A stretch of DNA of 64,000 bases from Paraburkholderia hayleyella. GTDB taxonomy: Bacteria > Pseudomonadota > Gammaproteobacteria > Burkholderiales > Burkholderiaceae. The notes under the pieces are model-generated. The model was not told the DNA's origin. It made no database searches and saw nothing but the letters and a program-made list of their open reading frames with translations. Location of the stretch: assembly GCF_009455685.1 (NCBI RefSeq), contig NZ_QPES01000001.1, positions 62,001-126,000 on the forward strand. Reading direction: 5' to 3'. Position 1 is the first letter of the stretch. Each line of letters opens with the position of its first letter. The position numbers and the translations under genes are program-made. Below are positions 54,049 through 62,941 of this stretch, in pieces.

Positions 54049-55452
54049 TTAATGCTCCTGAATCTCGCGCCCTAACTTCGAGCGCTGGCGCGAGTAGCCA
54101 AAATAAATCGCCATGCCCACCAGCAACCAGATGCCAAAGGCAATCCATGTCACGATTCGCAGATTCAGCATCAGGAACAGGCAGGAAGCCACGGCCAGCA
54201 ACGGCACCAGCGGCACGCCTGGGCAGCGGAACGCACGTGGCAATTCAGGATGTGTGCGGCGCAAGATCAGCACCGCCACCGAGACCATCGAAAACGCCGC
54301 CAGCGTGCCGATGTTGATCAGCTCGGCCAACACACTCAGTGGCACGAGCGCGCCGATCAGACCAAAAAAGAGGCCTACTATCCAGGTCGTCAAAAATGGC
54401 GTGGCAAAACGCGGATGCACCTGCGACAACACCGCAGGCAACAGGCCATCGCGCGACATGGCGAAGATGATGCGTGTCTGGCCATAGGCCATCACCAGGA
54501 TCACGGTCAGCATGCCCAGCACCGCGCCGAGGTCGATAAAACCCGCCACCCACGGCTGGCCCGCAACCTGCAAGGCATACGACACCGGATGCGAAATATG
54601 CGCGAACTCAGCGGAGGGCACGATGCCCGTCACGACCGCCGCGACCGCCACATACAGCACGGCACACACGCCCAGCGAGGCAATCAGCCCAATCGGCAAA
54701 TCGCGTTTGGGGTTTTTGACTTCTTCGGCTGCCGCTGACACCGAATCAAAGCCAATAAACGCAAAGAACATCACGGCCGCCGCACCAAACACACCATGCC
54801 AGCCGTTGGGCATGAACGGATGCCAGTTCGCGGGCGTGACATGAAACATGCCGACCGCAATCACCAGCAGTACAACGGCCACCTTGATCGTCACCATGAT
54901 GTTGTTGATCCGGGCAGATTCGCGCACGCCCACGGAGAGCAGCGCCGTCACCGCCATCATCACCAGAAAGGCAGGCAGGTTAAAAAACGTGACATGCCCC
55001 GGCAGCGCGCCGGGTGCAGCGCTCAAGGCCATCGGCAGCGTGACGCCAAAGCCCGCTAACAACGATTGCAGATAACCGGACCAGCCCACCGATACCGCCG
55101 ATGTCGCCAGACCGTACTCGAGCATCAGGTCCCAGCCGATAATCCACGCCGCGAGTTCGCCCAGCGTCGCATACGAGTAGGTATAGATCGAACCCGCAAC
55201 AGGAATGGTCGAAGCGAACTCCGCGTAGGCGAGCGCCGCAAAACCACAGGCCACAGCGGCGATCAGGAACGAAAACATCAAGGCCGGACCCGCCTGGACC
55301 GCACCCGTGCCAGTCAGCACGAAAATCCCGGTGCCAATAATGGCGCCAACGCCAAGCAGCGTCAGATCCAGCGCGCCGAGCGTCTTTCTGAGTCCTGCGC
55401 TTTGTGCGCCGGAGATCATTTGCTCGACGTTTTTCTTGCGAAAGAGGGACAT
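54049..55452 (-). CDS. APC-family amino acid permease (cationic amino acid/YfnA-like)
   Basis: A 467-residue transporter with about 12 helices. The N-terminal signature LTLLGVGAIIGTGIFVLTGTGA near residue 30 and EFASTIPVAGSIYTYSY near 90 fit the CAT/YfnA branch of the APC superfamily. AGGAGC precedes the ATG at 55452; the longer in-frame version upstream crosses a structured region and is not supported. Substrate specificity cannot be read from the sequence. A terminator follows. Confidence 0.85.
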   Translation of the reverse strand: MSLFRKKNVEQMISGAQSAGLRKTLGALDLTLLGVGAIIGTGIFVLTGTGAVQAGPALMFSFLIAAVACGFAALAYAEFASTIPVAGSIYTYSYATLGELAAWIIGWDLMLEYGLATSAVSVGWSGYLQSLLAGFGVTLPMALSAAPGALPGHVTFFNLPAFLVMMAVTALLSVGVRESARINNIMVTIKVAVVLLVIAVGMFHVTPANWHPFMPNGWHGVFGAAAVMFFAFIGFDSVSAAAEEVKNPKRDLPIGLIASLGVCAVLYVAVAAVVTGIVPSAEFAHISHPVSYALQVAGQPWVAGFIDLGAVLGMLTVILVMAYGQTRIIFAMSRDGLLPAVLSQVHPRFATPFLTTWIVGLFFGLIGALVPLSVLAELINIGTLAAFSMVSVAVLILRRTHPELPRAFRCPGVPLVPLLAVASCLFLMLNLRIVTWIAFGIWLLVGMAIYFGYSRQRSKLGREIQEH

Positions 55453-55549
55453 GGGACAAAAGCTCCTGAAGACGCGCACCGCGCGCCGGATGGATGGCGG
55501 AAGGTTCCGAATTCTAACGGATGTAAAACGGGGGACTTGATGCAATGCA

Positions 55550-55592
55550 CAAGGCGCCCTCTCACGTATTTAGTACGTGGGATGGCGCCTTG
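55550..55592. other. Two-tier hairpin between the NarL-type regulator and the permease
   Basis: CAAGGCGCC (55550-55558) pairs with GGCGCCTTG (55584-55592), and inside CACGTA pairs with TACGTG. It starts 19 bases past the regulator stop on the minus strand. No T-run follows on either strand, so it is not a standard terminator. Confidence 0.6.
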
Positions 55593-55610
55593 TCCGACGC
55601 AAAACGGCAA

Positions 55611-56267
55611 TCATCCGGTCATAGCCGGATTCAGATCGAGGAGACGGTTACTGATGACATAGAACGTCAGCTCCGCGTTATTGCGCAGTTTCATTTTTTC
55701 GAGCAGCCGTGTGCGATACACGCTGACTGTTTTCACAGATAACGACAGCGCCTGTGCGACATCGGTCAACCGTTTGCCCGAGGCCAGCATGCACAGCGTC
55801 TGGTATTCGCGGTCGGAGAGTTTTTCATGGGGCTGCGGCTCACCATCGAATGACACGTAATTAGCCAGCACTTCAGCCATCGCCAGGCTGACGTACTTGC
55901 GTCCCGCCGCCACTTGCTGAATCGCATAGATCATCTGCGCAGTATCGGCGGTTTTCGACAAATAGCCCGCCGCGCCGGCCTTGAGCGCCCGCACGGCGTA
56001 CTGGTCCTCGCGGTACATCGAAAACATCAGCACCGGCACCCGGGGGACCAGACGCTTCAACGCCTTGAGCACTTCGACGCCATTCATGTCAGGCAAGGCG
56101 ATATCCAGCACGATCACATCGAAAGGTTGCTGTGCCACCTGTTCAAGCGCGTCCGCGCCCGTTTGCGCCTCCTGCACCGCACTCGCCACACCACGGTCCA
56201 GCAGCAATTGCCGCACACCCTGGCGTACCACAGCGTGATCGTCGATCAGCAAAATATTCAGGCTCAT
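55611..56267 (-). CDS. NarL/LuxR-family response regulator
   Basis: A 218-residue two-component regulator. The receiver has LLIDDHAVVRQGVRQLL at the N-terminus, the phospho-acceptor Asp in IVLDIALPDMNGVEVL near residue 54, and LSKTADTAQ with the invariant Lys. The C-terminal LuxR helix-turn-helix is LSDREYQTLCMLASGKRLTD and following. Its start overlaps the sensor kinase stop by four bases (ATGA), so the pair is coupled. Confidence 0.92.
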   Translation of the reverse strand: MSLNILLIDDHAVVRQGVRQLLLDRGVASAVQEAQTGADALEQVAQQPFDVIVLDIALPDMNGVEVLKALKRLVPRVPVLMFSMYREDQYAVRALKAGAAGYLSKTADTAQMIYAIQQVAAGRKYVSLAMAEVLANYVSFDGEPQPHEKLSDREYQTLCMLASGKRLTDVAQALSLSVKTVSVYRTRLLEKMKLRNNAELTFYVISNRLLDLNPAMTG

Positions 56268-57184
56268 GACACTGCCTTCGCGCGGCGCGGCGACACGGGG
56301 GCAGCAAGCAACGTCCGCCAGGCAAAACGTGCGTGAATCTGCGCCCCCACGGCTTCGTCGATATCGACCACATCCGGGCGGCTGAGGCGCATACGCAGCG
56401 TGCCTCCCAGCGCAGCGCAGCGCGCATGCATACCCATCAGACCGTAACTGCCCAAAGAGCCCTGCCTGCCGGAACGGCCTTTGCGCGCCGCCTGCAACGC
56501 ATGGGGCGGCAAACCGATGCCATCGTCACGGATCAGCAAGGTCAAATGCCGCGGGCTGGTTTCGATACGGATATCGACATTGAATGCCCGTGAGTGCTTG
56601 GCTGCGTTATTCAGCGCTTCTTGCACGACACGGAAAATCGCCAGGGCGGCATCATCGGAAAGTTGCAGCAGACGCGCATCGGCCGGGCAGGCGAAATGCG
56701 CCTGCAAGCCCGTGCGGCTAGCGAAGCCGCGAGTCCAGTGCGACAACGCCTGCACAATGCCGTCGTCCAGCACGGGGGCATGCAAATCGGCGAGCGTATT
56801 GCGCGTGGCTTCGCAAACGGCATCAAGCGCATGCTTTGCCGCATCCAGCGCCGCAGCACACTGCGGCGGTGCAGCCGCGGGCAGCCAGGTCTCGATACCC
56901 GCCAGCGCAAACCGCGCCGCCGTCAGTTCCGCCCCGACGTTGTCATGCAGCTCGCGCGCGAGGTGATGACGCACGGCTTCGTTCGCGCGCACCAGTTGCG
57001 CCTCCAGTTCCTGCACCCGCGCATTCAGACGTGCCAGTTCATCCGGAGAATCGCCTGCATGCCGCATAGCGAGCGCAACTGCACCACCGGTTCTCGAACA
57101 AGACGCGGCAGACAACCCAGACGCGTGCCGGACAACGGAAGACGAGGAAATTGCAGCGTCGGTCAACACCATCGCAGGGCTCAT
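56264..57184 (-). CDS. NarX-type sensor histidine kinase without a visible input domain
   Basis: A histidine kinase of the HisKA_3 type with a short coiled coil (ELARLNARVQELEAQLVRANEAVRHH) leading to the H-box ARELHDNVGAELTAARFAL, then an HATPase domain with LLIRDDGIGLPP and SLGSYGLMGM. There is no membrane segment and no PAS or HAMP domain, so the N-terminal ~50 residues, Ser/Ala-rich, are all that could sense a signal. The ATG at 57184 (306 residues) is used; an in-frame ATG at 57280 would add 32 residues. It overlaps the regulator gene by four bases. Confidence 0.85.
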   Translation of the reverse strand: MSPAMVLTDAAISSSSVVRHASGLSAASCSRTGGAVALAMRHAGDSPDELARLNARVQELEAQLVRANEAVRHHLARELHDNVGAELTAARFALAGIETWLPAAAPPQCAAALDAAKHALDAVCEATRNTLADLHAPVLDDGIVQALSHWTRGFASRTGLQAHFACPADARLLQLSDDAALAIFRVVQEALNNAAKHSRAFNVDIRIETSPRHLTLLIRDDGIGLPPHALQAARKGRSGRQGSLGSYGLMGMHARCAALGGTLRMRLSRPDVVDIDEAVGAQIHARFAWRTLLAAPVSPRRAKAVS

Positions 57185-57433
57185 GGCTGTTTGGCCGGAC
57201 AAGGCAGGCGGGAACGCGTCAGACGCGCCGGGACAACGGAAAACATGCGGACCTCTGGCTTTGGAACACGCGCATTTCACGAAAGATGCGGCAACCGGGC
57301 ATCGACAGCGATACGGCGTGGCTAGATTTCCATTTAACGATCAGGCGGATCAGGCAGATGAAATCCACGAAGCGCCCGAACCCTACAACCGGGAATGGGT
57401 CAGGCGCCGCGCTGGGATCTCGAAATGCTCGCG

Positions 57434-57465
57434 GCATGCCCGCTAAGCCGCTTAGCGGGCGATGC
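57434..57465. repeat. Long near-perfect palindrome
   Basis: GCCCGCTAAGC (57438-57448) and GCTTAGCGGGC (57450-57460) are complementary with a single base between; flanking GCAT and ATGC extend it, with one bulged base. There is no T-run, so a site for a dimeric protein is more likely than a terminator. Confidence 0.75.
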
Positions 57466-57580
57466 TTTCTGGATGAGTGACATCTGGAACGATTGAGTTC
57501 CATCCAGCGTCTTTATTTTTCGTCGGGACGGACATCAAATAATTTTTGCATGAGGTGTAAGCCTCAAATCTGGGTAATGT

Positions 57581-57665
57581 TCTGACGAGTCCTGACGAGC
57601 CCCGACGAGCCCCAGCAAGACCCGATGAAATACGCCCAGGCTGCCTCTTGTTTTGCCTCTTGTTT
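57581..57665. repeat. 10-bp and 12-bp tandem repeats
   Basis: A 10-base unit of the form YCYGACGAGY is repeated three times at 57581-57610, and TGCCTCTTGTTT is repeated twice without mismatch at 57642-57665. Confidence 0.8.
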
Positions 57666-57683
57666 TTTAGTCAGCCCATCACC

Positions 57684-57728
57684 GCTCCAGCAAAAAGCGC
57701 TCCAGCAAAAAGCGCTCCAGCAAAAAGC
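57684..57728. repeat. Three perfect 15-bp tandem repeats
   Basis: GCTCCAGCAAAAAGC is repeated three times without mismatch (57684, 57699, 57714). It directly borders the fpr terminator hairpin. Confidence 0.95.
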
Positions 57729-57762
57729 AAATGGGCGGCAACCGTTAAAACGGCTGCCGCCC
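57719..57762 (-). terminator. Intrinsic terminator of fpr
   Basis: GGGCGGCA (57733-57740) pairs with TGCCGCCC (57755-57762), with CCGTT/AACGG inside. Read on the minus strand it is followed by ATTTGCTTTTTGC, whose T-rich tail is part of the 15-bp repeat. It lies about 90 bases past the fpr stop. Confidence 0.75.
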
Positions 57763-57853
57763 AGCACGGGGTATTCGCCACCAGTCAGTTAGATCAGCCG
57801 GCCCGTCTAGTCATTTAGGCATGAGCCAGCTAACCATGCATTAACCAGCAAAC

Positions 57854-58624
57854 TTACCCGACGAACGCCTTCTCCACCACATAATGTCCTGGCGCATTGT
57901 TGCTGCCTTCCTGAAAGCCCAGACCGTCCAGCAATTCACGCGTATCGCGCAACATGTGCGGGCTGCCGCACAGCATCACCCGATCGTTTTCCAGCGAGAA
58001 ACCCGGCACGCCAAGGTCGGCAAACAGCTTTTCTGTTTCGATCAGCTCGGTGATCCGGCCACGATTCTGAAACGCTTCGCGCGTGACGGTGGGGTAATAC
58101 ACCAGCTTTTCTTGCACCAGCTCACCCAGATGTTCATGCGCGGGCAGATGATCGGTGATGTATTCCTTGTAGGCGAGTTCATCGACAAAGCGGCAAGTAT
58201 GCGTCAGCACCACGCGCTCGTAGCGGTCGTATACGTCCGGATCCTTGATGATCGACATGAAAGGCGCAAGCCCCGTGCCTGTGGAAAGCAGCCAGAGCGT
58301 CTTGCCAGGCAGCAGGTTATCGGCCATCAGCGTGCCCGTCGGCTTTTTGCCGATCAGCACCTGATCGCCCACCTTCAGATGTTGCAACCGCGAAGTCAGC
58401 GGGCCGTCTTGCACCTTGATGCTGAGAAATTCAAGGTTCTCTTCGTAATTGGCGCTGGCCATGCTGTACGCGCGAATCAGCGGTTTACCATCGACTTCGA
58501 GGCCCACCATCGTGAACTGGCCGTTTTCAAAACGAAACCCGGTATCGCGCGTGCAAGTGAAGCTGAAAAGCGTGTCAGTCCAGTGATGGACGCTCAAAAC
58601 GGTTTGTGGATTCAGGTTACTCAT
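57854..58624 (-). CDS. fpr: Ferredoxin--NADP reductase
   Basis: A 256-residue FAD enzyme of the bacterial FNR type that exchanges electrons between NADPH and ferredoxin or flavodoxin. The FAD motif RAYSMASANYEENLEF near residue 50 and the NADP motif LLSTGTGLAPFMSII near 110 are clear, and the protein ends HYVVEKAFVG, a typical bacterial subclass I tail. The ATG at 58624 gives the expected length. Confidence 0.95.
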   Translation of the reverse strand: MSNLNPQTVLSVHHWTDTLFSFTCTRDTGFRFENGQFTMVGLEVDGKPLIRAYSMASANYEENLEFLSIKVQDGPLTSRLQHLKVGDQVLIGKKPTGTLMADNLLPGKTLWLLSTGTGLAPFMSIIKDPDVYDRYERVVLTHTCRFVDELAYKEYITDHLPAHEHLGELVQEKLVYYPTVTREAFQNRGRITELIETEKLFADLGVPGFSLENDRVMLCGSPHMLRDTRELLDGLGFQEGSNNAPGHYVVEKAFVG

Positions 58625-58969
58625 GGCTTCTTGGATAGGGCGAAATCAAAGGCGGCCAGACGAACCAGCCGGCACGGCAAAGGCGCTGCGCCACCCGCGC
58701 AGCCAGCCTTGTATCAGGGGGGATTAAGCGGAATCCGGCATTTTACCGCGTGACGTCATTCACCGCCGCCGCGCCGGGCGCAACACCCCAGGTACAGTCC
58801 ATCATGGGCTCTGCGATCATACCGAAAGGTTAGCGCCCGCACCCGATTGACCCTGCTAGCGAAGCAGCCAAACAGGGCCATTGGCGCCATTGAACGGGAG
58901 GCTCAAAAAGCGGTTAAACAAAGCCGCCAGACGCGCGCTTCGGCTATCGGCCAGCCGGATGCCTCGCGG
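58625..58969. other. 345-bp intergenic region upstream of fpr
   Basis: On the minus strand TAAAAT at 58740-58745 is a candidate -10 for fpr, with the palindrome TGACGTCA at 58751-58758 just upstream, a possible operator. No good -35 is seen. Nothing else is recognisable and no gene is present. Confidence 0.35.
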
Positions 58970-59785
58970 CTAACCCACCTGCAGGCGCGCGATATAGGGC
59001 AAATGATCCGACAGCCATGCGGTTTCCTGCGCCGGCTGAATCCATTCGATGGGTTTCATGTCTCGCACAAACATTTTGTCGAGCGCGAGCGCCGGGGAGA
59101 ACGCCGGATAAGTGCGGGCAGGCTCACCCAGCAACGTGGCAACCTCGTGTAAGCCGTGCTCGGCAAAAAGCGGCACGGAATCGTTGCGCCAGTCGTTGAA
59201 ATCCCCCGCCAGAACCAGCGGGCCAGTGGGCGCTTCCTTTTGAATCCAGTGGGCAATCCAGTGCATCTGGCGCAAGCGCGCCGCGCGCGTCAGCGCCAAA
59301 TGTGCGCATAGCAGCGTCACGGAATGCCCTGCAAACGTGGCATGGGCCACCAGCAAACCTCGCCGCTCAAAGCGATGCGCGGAAATATCCCAGCGGCCGC
59401 CCAGATCCAGCGGATGCGGCGACAAAATCGCATTGCCATGCCGCCAGGACGGCTTGAAGACGTTCGGGCCCAGCGCAATTTGCAGCTCAAGCGCGCGTGC
59501 GATCTCGGTAGCCTGGCAATGCCAGACATCATCGAGCGGGTCCGCCAGGGGGGCGCCAAACCCCGTCGACAGCAACGGTTGCGGCATTCTGCGCGCCATC
59601 GCCTCTTGCAGAAAATACGCGTCGGCATGCGTGGACTGCACCCAGCGCTGCATCGCCTGCCAGGCCTGAAAACCCAGCGGCGTACGGCCTTTGTGCAAAT
59701 TCCAGCTCACGGCAAGGAAATCTTTGGCCTCAAGCGATGAGGGCTCACGATGCTCATGTAAAACGAGTTCTTCAGGGTTACGCAT
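58970..59785 (-). CDS. Endonuclease/exonuclease/phosphatase (EEP) family protein
   Basis: A 271-residue EEP-fold protein. Motifs: FLAVSWNLHKGRTP near residue 25, AYFLQEAMA near 57 (metal Glu), LLCAHLALTRAARLRQ near 160, LAGDFNDWRN near 190, and SDHLPYIARLQ at the C-terminus (catalytic Asp-His). Members include nucleases and phosphodiesterases; without closer similarity the substrate is open. There is no signal peptide. Confidence 0.87.
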   Translation of the reverse strand: MRNPEELVLHEHREPSSLEAKDFLAVSWNLHKGRTPLGFQAWQAMQRWVQSTHADAYFLQEAMARRMPQPLLSTGFGAPLADPLDDVWHCQATEIARALELQIALGPNVFKPSWRHGNAILSPHPLDLGGRWDISAHRFERRGLLVAHATFAGHSVTLLCAHLALTRAARLRQMHWIAHWIQKEAPTGPLVLAGDFNDWRNDSVPLFAEHGLHEVATLLGEPARTYPAFSPALALDKMFVRDMKPIEWIQPAQETAWLSDHLPYIARLQVG

Positions 59786-59813
59786 ACTGCGTCGTCCGCT
59801 TCTTAAGGTGATT

Positions 59814-60320
59814 TCACCGGTTGGTCAGCCCTGCACGCACCCGGTATAGCAGCACAGGGTCATGCTCCACGAGCGTCCATGTGCTCCACTGACCCGCGGG
59901 CACGCTCAGCCCCGGATGACTCGCGGCGATCCGGCGTGGCTGCGGCGGTAAAAGACAGCCGCTTTCGGTCTGGTTCACACCGGGTTCTTCGAGGGTTTCC
60001 TGGGCGTCGATGGCGAGCGTCACGACGGCTGCATCCGCCTGCGTGGGCGACACCGTCAGCGTGCGCATCAGGTCGATATCGCCGCCTGGCTGGGCCTTGC
60101 AGCCCACCGCATGCTGTACGACATGATGATGGGTATCGGTACGCGCCTGACCCACGGTCGTGGTTCCCTCAAACGCGTCAATCTGCTGGCCATCGCGCAT
60201 CACCTGCAATTGCCATGCGACCACAGCGGGCTCGGTGGGCACAGCGGGCTCGGCATCCGGCTGCGCCTGAACTAGCAAGGGCCATGCCAGCAACACCGGC
60301 GCAATACGCATCATCCACAT
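59814..60320 (-). CDS. Exported hypothetical protein
   Basis: A 168-residue protein with a cleavable signal peptide (MWMMRIAPVLLAWPLLVQAQ) and a mature part with only two cysteines (VGCKAQ and SGCLLPP), perhaps a periplasmic disulfide. I do not recognise the family. The start may be ATG 60320, 60314 or 60311; AGGG lies close before the first. It follows an EEP gene on the same strand by 28 bases downstream and may be cotranscribed. Confidence 0.65.
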   Translation of the reverse strand: MWMMRIAPVLLAWPLLVQAQPDAEPAVPTEPAVVAWQLQVMRDGQQIDAFEGTTTVGQARTDTHHHVVQHAVGCKAQPGGDIDLMRTLTVSPTQADAAVVTLAIDAQETLEEPGVNQTESGCLLPPQPRRIAASHPGLSVPAGQWSTWTLVEHDPVLLYRVRAGLTNR

Positions 60321-60561
60321 AAACCCTGGCTCCCCAAAACATGATTCGGCAAATCAAAAGTGCCCCTATCTTACGCTGGATGGGTGTCAGGCCTTCTGAC
60401 CGGCGCTGGGCATGCAAGGTTCATCATGCGCTTTGGCGCCGCCCTCTGGTGTTAGCAGCAAGCCCATGACGCTGCTGGCTTGCATGCTCATACGGCCCCG
60501 ATACACTGAAACCAGAGCGCCGTCCGGCGGACGTCGCAGCACCCGCATGACGAGGTTAGCC

Positions 60562-61539
60562 ATGAGCACAGCCATCATCAGACCCGAACTCGCCGTCGCA
60601 TCATTCGGCCAGATTTACGACCTTGAACAGGTCGAGGCCGCACTCAGCAGTCTCACCGAAAGCGCCAGCGAGGCGCTACGTGCCACCTACGAAAAAATGC
60701 TGAAGGTCGGCAACCTGCGCTTTTGCGTGAAACCCAACCGCATGCCGTCGCTCGACGAACTGATCGACGCATTGCCAAACTTCGCGGAACCCCTGAACGA
60801 CGTGCGGCGGCAACTCGCGCTCTGCCTCGAAACGGAAGACCGGCTCGAATTGATGCCCATCCTGCTGCTCGGCGATCCAGGCATCGGCAAGACGCATTTC
60901 GCCAAACACCTGGCACGCCTGCTGGGCACGTCCTATCACTATGTCGCAATGAGTTCGCTGACGGCGGGCTGGATCTTGTCGGGAGCCTCTTCGCAATGGA
61001 AAAACGCCAAGCCGGGCAAGGTGTTCGACGCCCTGGTGAACGGCAGCTACGCCAATCCGGTGTTGGTGGTCGATGAAATCGACAAGGCGGGCGGTGACAC
61101 TCAGTACGATCCGCTCGGCGCGCTGTATGCACTGTTCGAACACGATACTGCGCAGACTTTCGTCGATGAATTTGCCGAAATTCCGGTGAACGCGAGCCAC
61201 GTAATCTGGATTGCAACGGCAAATGACGCGCAAGCCATTCCCGAGCCGATTCTCAACCGGATGAATGTGTATGAGATTCCGCCGCCGGACCGCGACGGTG
61301 CACGCCGCATCGCCCAGGCGATCTACGCCGAAATCCGTCTGGCACATGGCTGGGGCCTGCGTTTTTCCGCCCAGCTCGGCGACAGCGTCCTTGATGTACT
61401 GGTCCAGGCATCGCCGCGCACGATGCGCCGTGCCATCCTGAATGGCTTTGGCGCAGCATGCATCGACCACCGTGACGAGATCAGCGCTGACGATATCCGC
61501 CTTGATTCAGGCGCACGGCGCAAGTCCATCGGCTTTTGA
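60562..61539 (+). CDS. AAA family ATPase resembling the Lon ATPase module
   Basis: A 325-residue AAA+ protein. Walker A is LLGDPGIGKTHFAKHLA near residue 102, Walker B is PVLVVDEIDKAGG near 165, sensor 1 is VIWIATANDAQAIPEP near 215, and a small helical C-terminal domain follows. The order and sequence resemble the ATPase part of Lon, but no peptidase domain is present. GAGG precedes the ATG at 60562; upstream in-frame codons are not conserved in character. Its partner and role are unknown. Confidence 0.85.
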   Translation: MSTAIIRPELAVASFGQIYDLEQVEAALSSLTESASEALRATYEKMLKVGNLRFCVKPNRMPSLDELIDALPNFAEPLNDVRRQLALCLETEDRLELMPILLLGDPGIGKTHFAKHLARLLGTSYHYVAMSSLTAGWILSGASSQWKNAKPGKVFDALVNGSYANPVLVVDEIDKAGGDTQYDPLGALYALFEHDTAQTFVDEFAEIPVNASHVIWIATANDAQAIPEPILNRMNVYEIPPPDRDGARRIAQAIYAEIRLAHGWGLRFSAQLGDSVLDVLVQASPRTMRRAILNGFGAACIDHRDEISADDIRLDSGARRKSIGF

Positions 61540-61694
61540 GCTGTTGCACACCTGACGGCGTACACTGGCGCGCGGCGCACACGTTCAACGCCATCTACGA
61601 CCATGGGCGGTACAGCTTTGCCAGCTTGCCGCCCATGTCCGCCAGCACACGAACCTACGAACCCCACGCCGTGCAAGGCACTGCGGCAGAAAAC

Positions 61695-62798
61695 ATGGAC
61701 CACATTGAATGCATCGTGATTGGCGCGGGGGTCATTGGCCTCGCGGTAGCGCGCGCGCTGGCGGCGCGAGGACGGGAAGTCATCGTGCTCGAAGCGACCG
61801 CAGCGATCGGCGTGGAAACCAGCTCACGTAACAGCGAAGTGATTCACGCGGGCCTGTATTACCCGCGTGGCTCACTCAAGGCAGCGTTATGCGTGCAAGG
61901 ACGTGAACTGCTTTATGACTATTGCGCCATGCGCGGCATCCCTCATCAACGCTGCGGCAAGCTGCTGGTCGCCACTGCGACCAGCCAGATTCCGCAGCTT
62001 GAGCGCATCATCGCGCGCGGCAAGGAAAATGGCGTACTCGACCTGATCCGGCTCAAGCCCGCCGAAGCTCAGACGCTTGAACCCGAACTCGCCTGCGTCG
62101 ATGCGGTGTTTTCACCGCAAACGGGCATCGTCGATAGTCATCAGTTGATGCTGGCACTGCAAGCCGACGCCGAACGCGATGGCGCGGCTTGCGTGTTTCA
62201 TGCCCCGGTCGAAGCCGTCACCGTTAACCAGAACAGCTTTAACGTGCACCTCGGTGGCGCGGCGCCTGCGGCCATTCGTGCATCGTGCGTGATCAACAGC
62301 GCAGGCTTGCATGCCAATGCGCTCGCGCGCCGGATCCACGGGCTCGATCCGCGCCACGTTCCACCGCTTTATCTGGCACGCGGCAATTACTTCGGCATGT
62401 CAGGCCGCGCGCCATTTAGCCGACTGATTTATCCCATGCCGAACGAGGCGGGGCTGGGTGTCCATCTGACACTCGATCAAAGCGGCCAGGCGCGCTTCGG
62501 CCCCGATGTCGAATGGATTGAAGCCATCCATTACGACGTCAACCCGGAACGTGCCGCATCTTTTTACAGTGCGATTCGCGCCTACTGGCCAGCGTTGCCC
62601 GATGGCGCGCTACAACCGGCCTACTCGGGTATTCGCCCCAAGCTGTCAGGTCCGGGCGAAGCAGCCGCCGATTTCGTCATTCAGGGCCCCGCTGCCCATG
62701 GCGTGCGCGGCCTCGTCAATCTGTATGGCATCGAGTCGCCTGGGCTAACGGCCTCGCTGGCCATCGCGCAGCGCGTCTGCGAGCTAGCGGGACGCTAA
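61695..62798 (+). CDS. FAD-dependent L-2-hydroxyglutarate oxidase-like protein
   Basis: A 367-residue DAO-family flavoprotein similar to L-2-hydroxyglutarate dehydrogenase/oxidase (LhgO). The Rossmann motif CIVIGAGVIGLAVARALA is at the N-terminus, and ETSSRNSEVIHAGLYYP near residue 45 is a LhgO-type signature; GIRPKLSGPG lies near the end. The ATG at 61695 puts the dinucleotide motif at the expected position; in-frame ATGs at 61635 and 61536 would add unlikely N-termini. It lies 155 bases after the AAA gene. Confidence 0.83.
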   Translation: MDHIECIVIGAGVIGLAVARALAARGREVIVLEATAAIGVETSSRNSEVIHAGLYYPRGSLKAALCVQGRELLYDYCAMRGIPHQRCGKLLVATATSQIPQLERIIARGKENGVLDLIRLKPAEAQTLEPELACVDAVFSPQTGIVDSHQLMLALQADAERDGAACVFHAPVEAVTVNQNSFNVHLGGAAPAAIRASCVINSAGLHANALARRIHGLDPRHVPPLYLARGNYFGMSGRAPFSRLIYPMPNEAGLGVHLTLDQSGQARFGPDVEWIEAIHYDVNPERAASFYSAIRAYWPALPDGALQPAYSGIRPKLSGPGEAAADFVIQGPAAHGVRGLVNLYGIESPGLTASLAIAQRVCELAGR

Positions 62799-62941
62799 GC
62801 GTGGATGATCGCGGGCAGGCGTGCCGCATGCCTTATCTCAACTATATGAACCACGACGCGTTGATCAGGAGAGGCGTTGCTATTCTGGGGGCCGCCGTCG
62901 GCTGAACGGCACCACATCCAATAAAAACGGAGTCCCTCCCC

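Larger units (their letters stand above)
57185..57853. other. Repeat-dense intergenic region between the kinase gene and fpr
   Basis: No credible gene lies in these ~670 bases (unless the kinase starts at 57280). The region contains a long palindrome, four different short tandem repeats within 150 bases, and the fpr terminator, each listed separately. A repetitive minus-strand frame over the 15-bp repeats (with repeated FCWSA) is a product of the repeats. Confidence 0.6.

Noticed and set aside
57684..57728. CRISPR-like array
   Set aside because: The 15-bp units are directly adjacent with no spacers, and no cas genes are present.
57564..57767. A minus-strand small protein with repeated FCWSA
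   Set aside because: It is produced by translation through the 15-bp tandem repeats and the fpr terminator.
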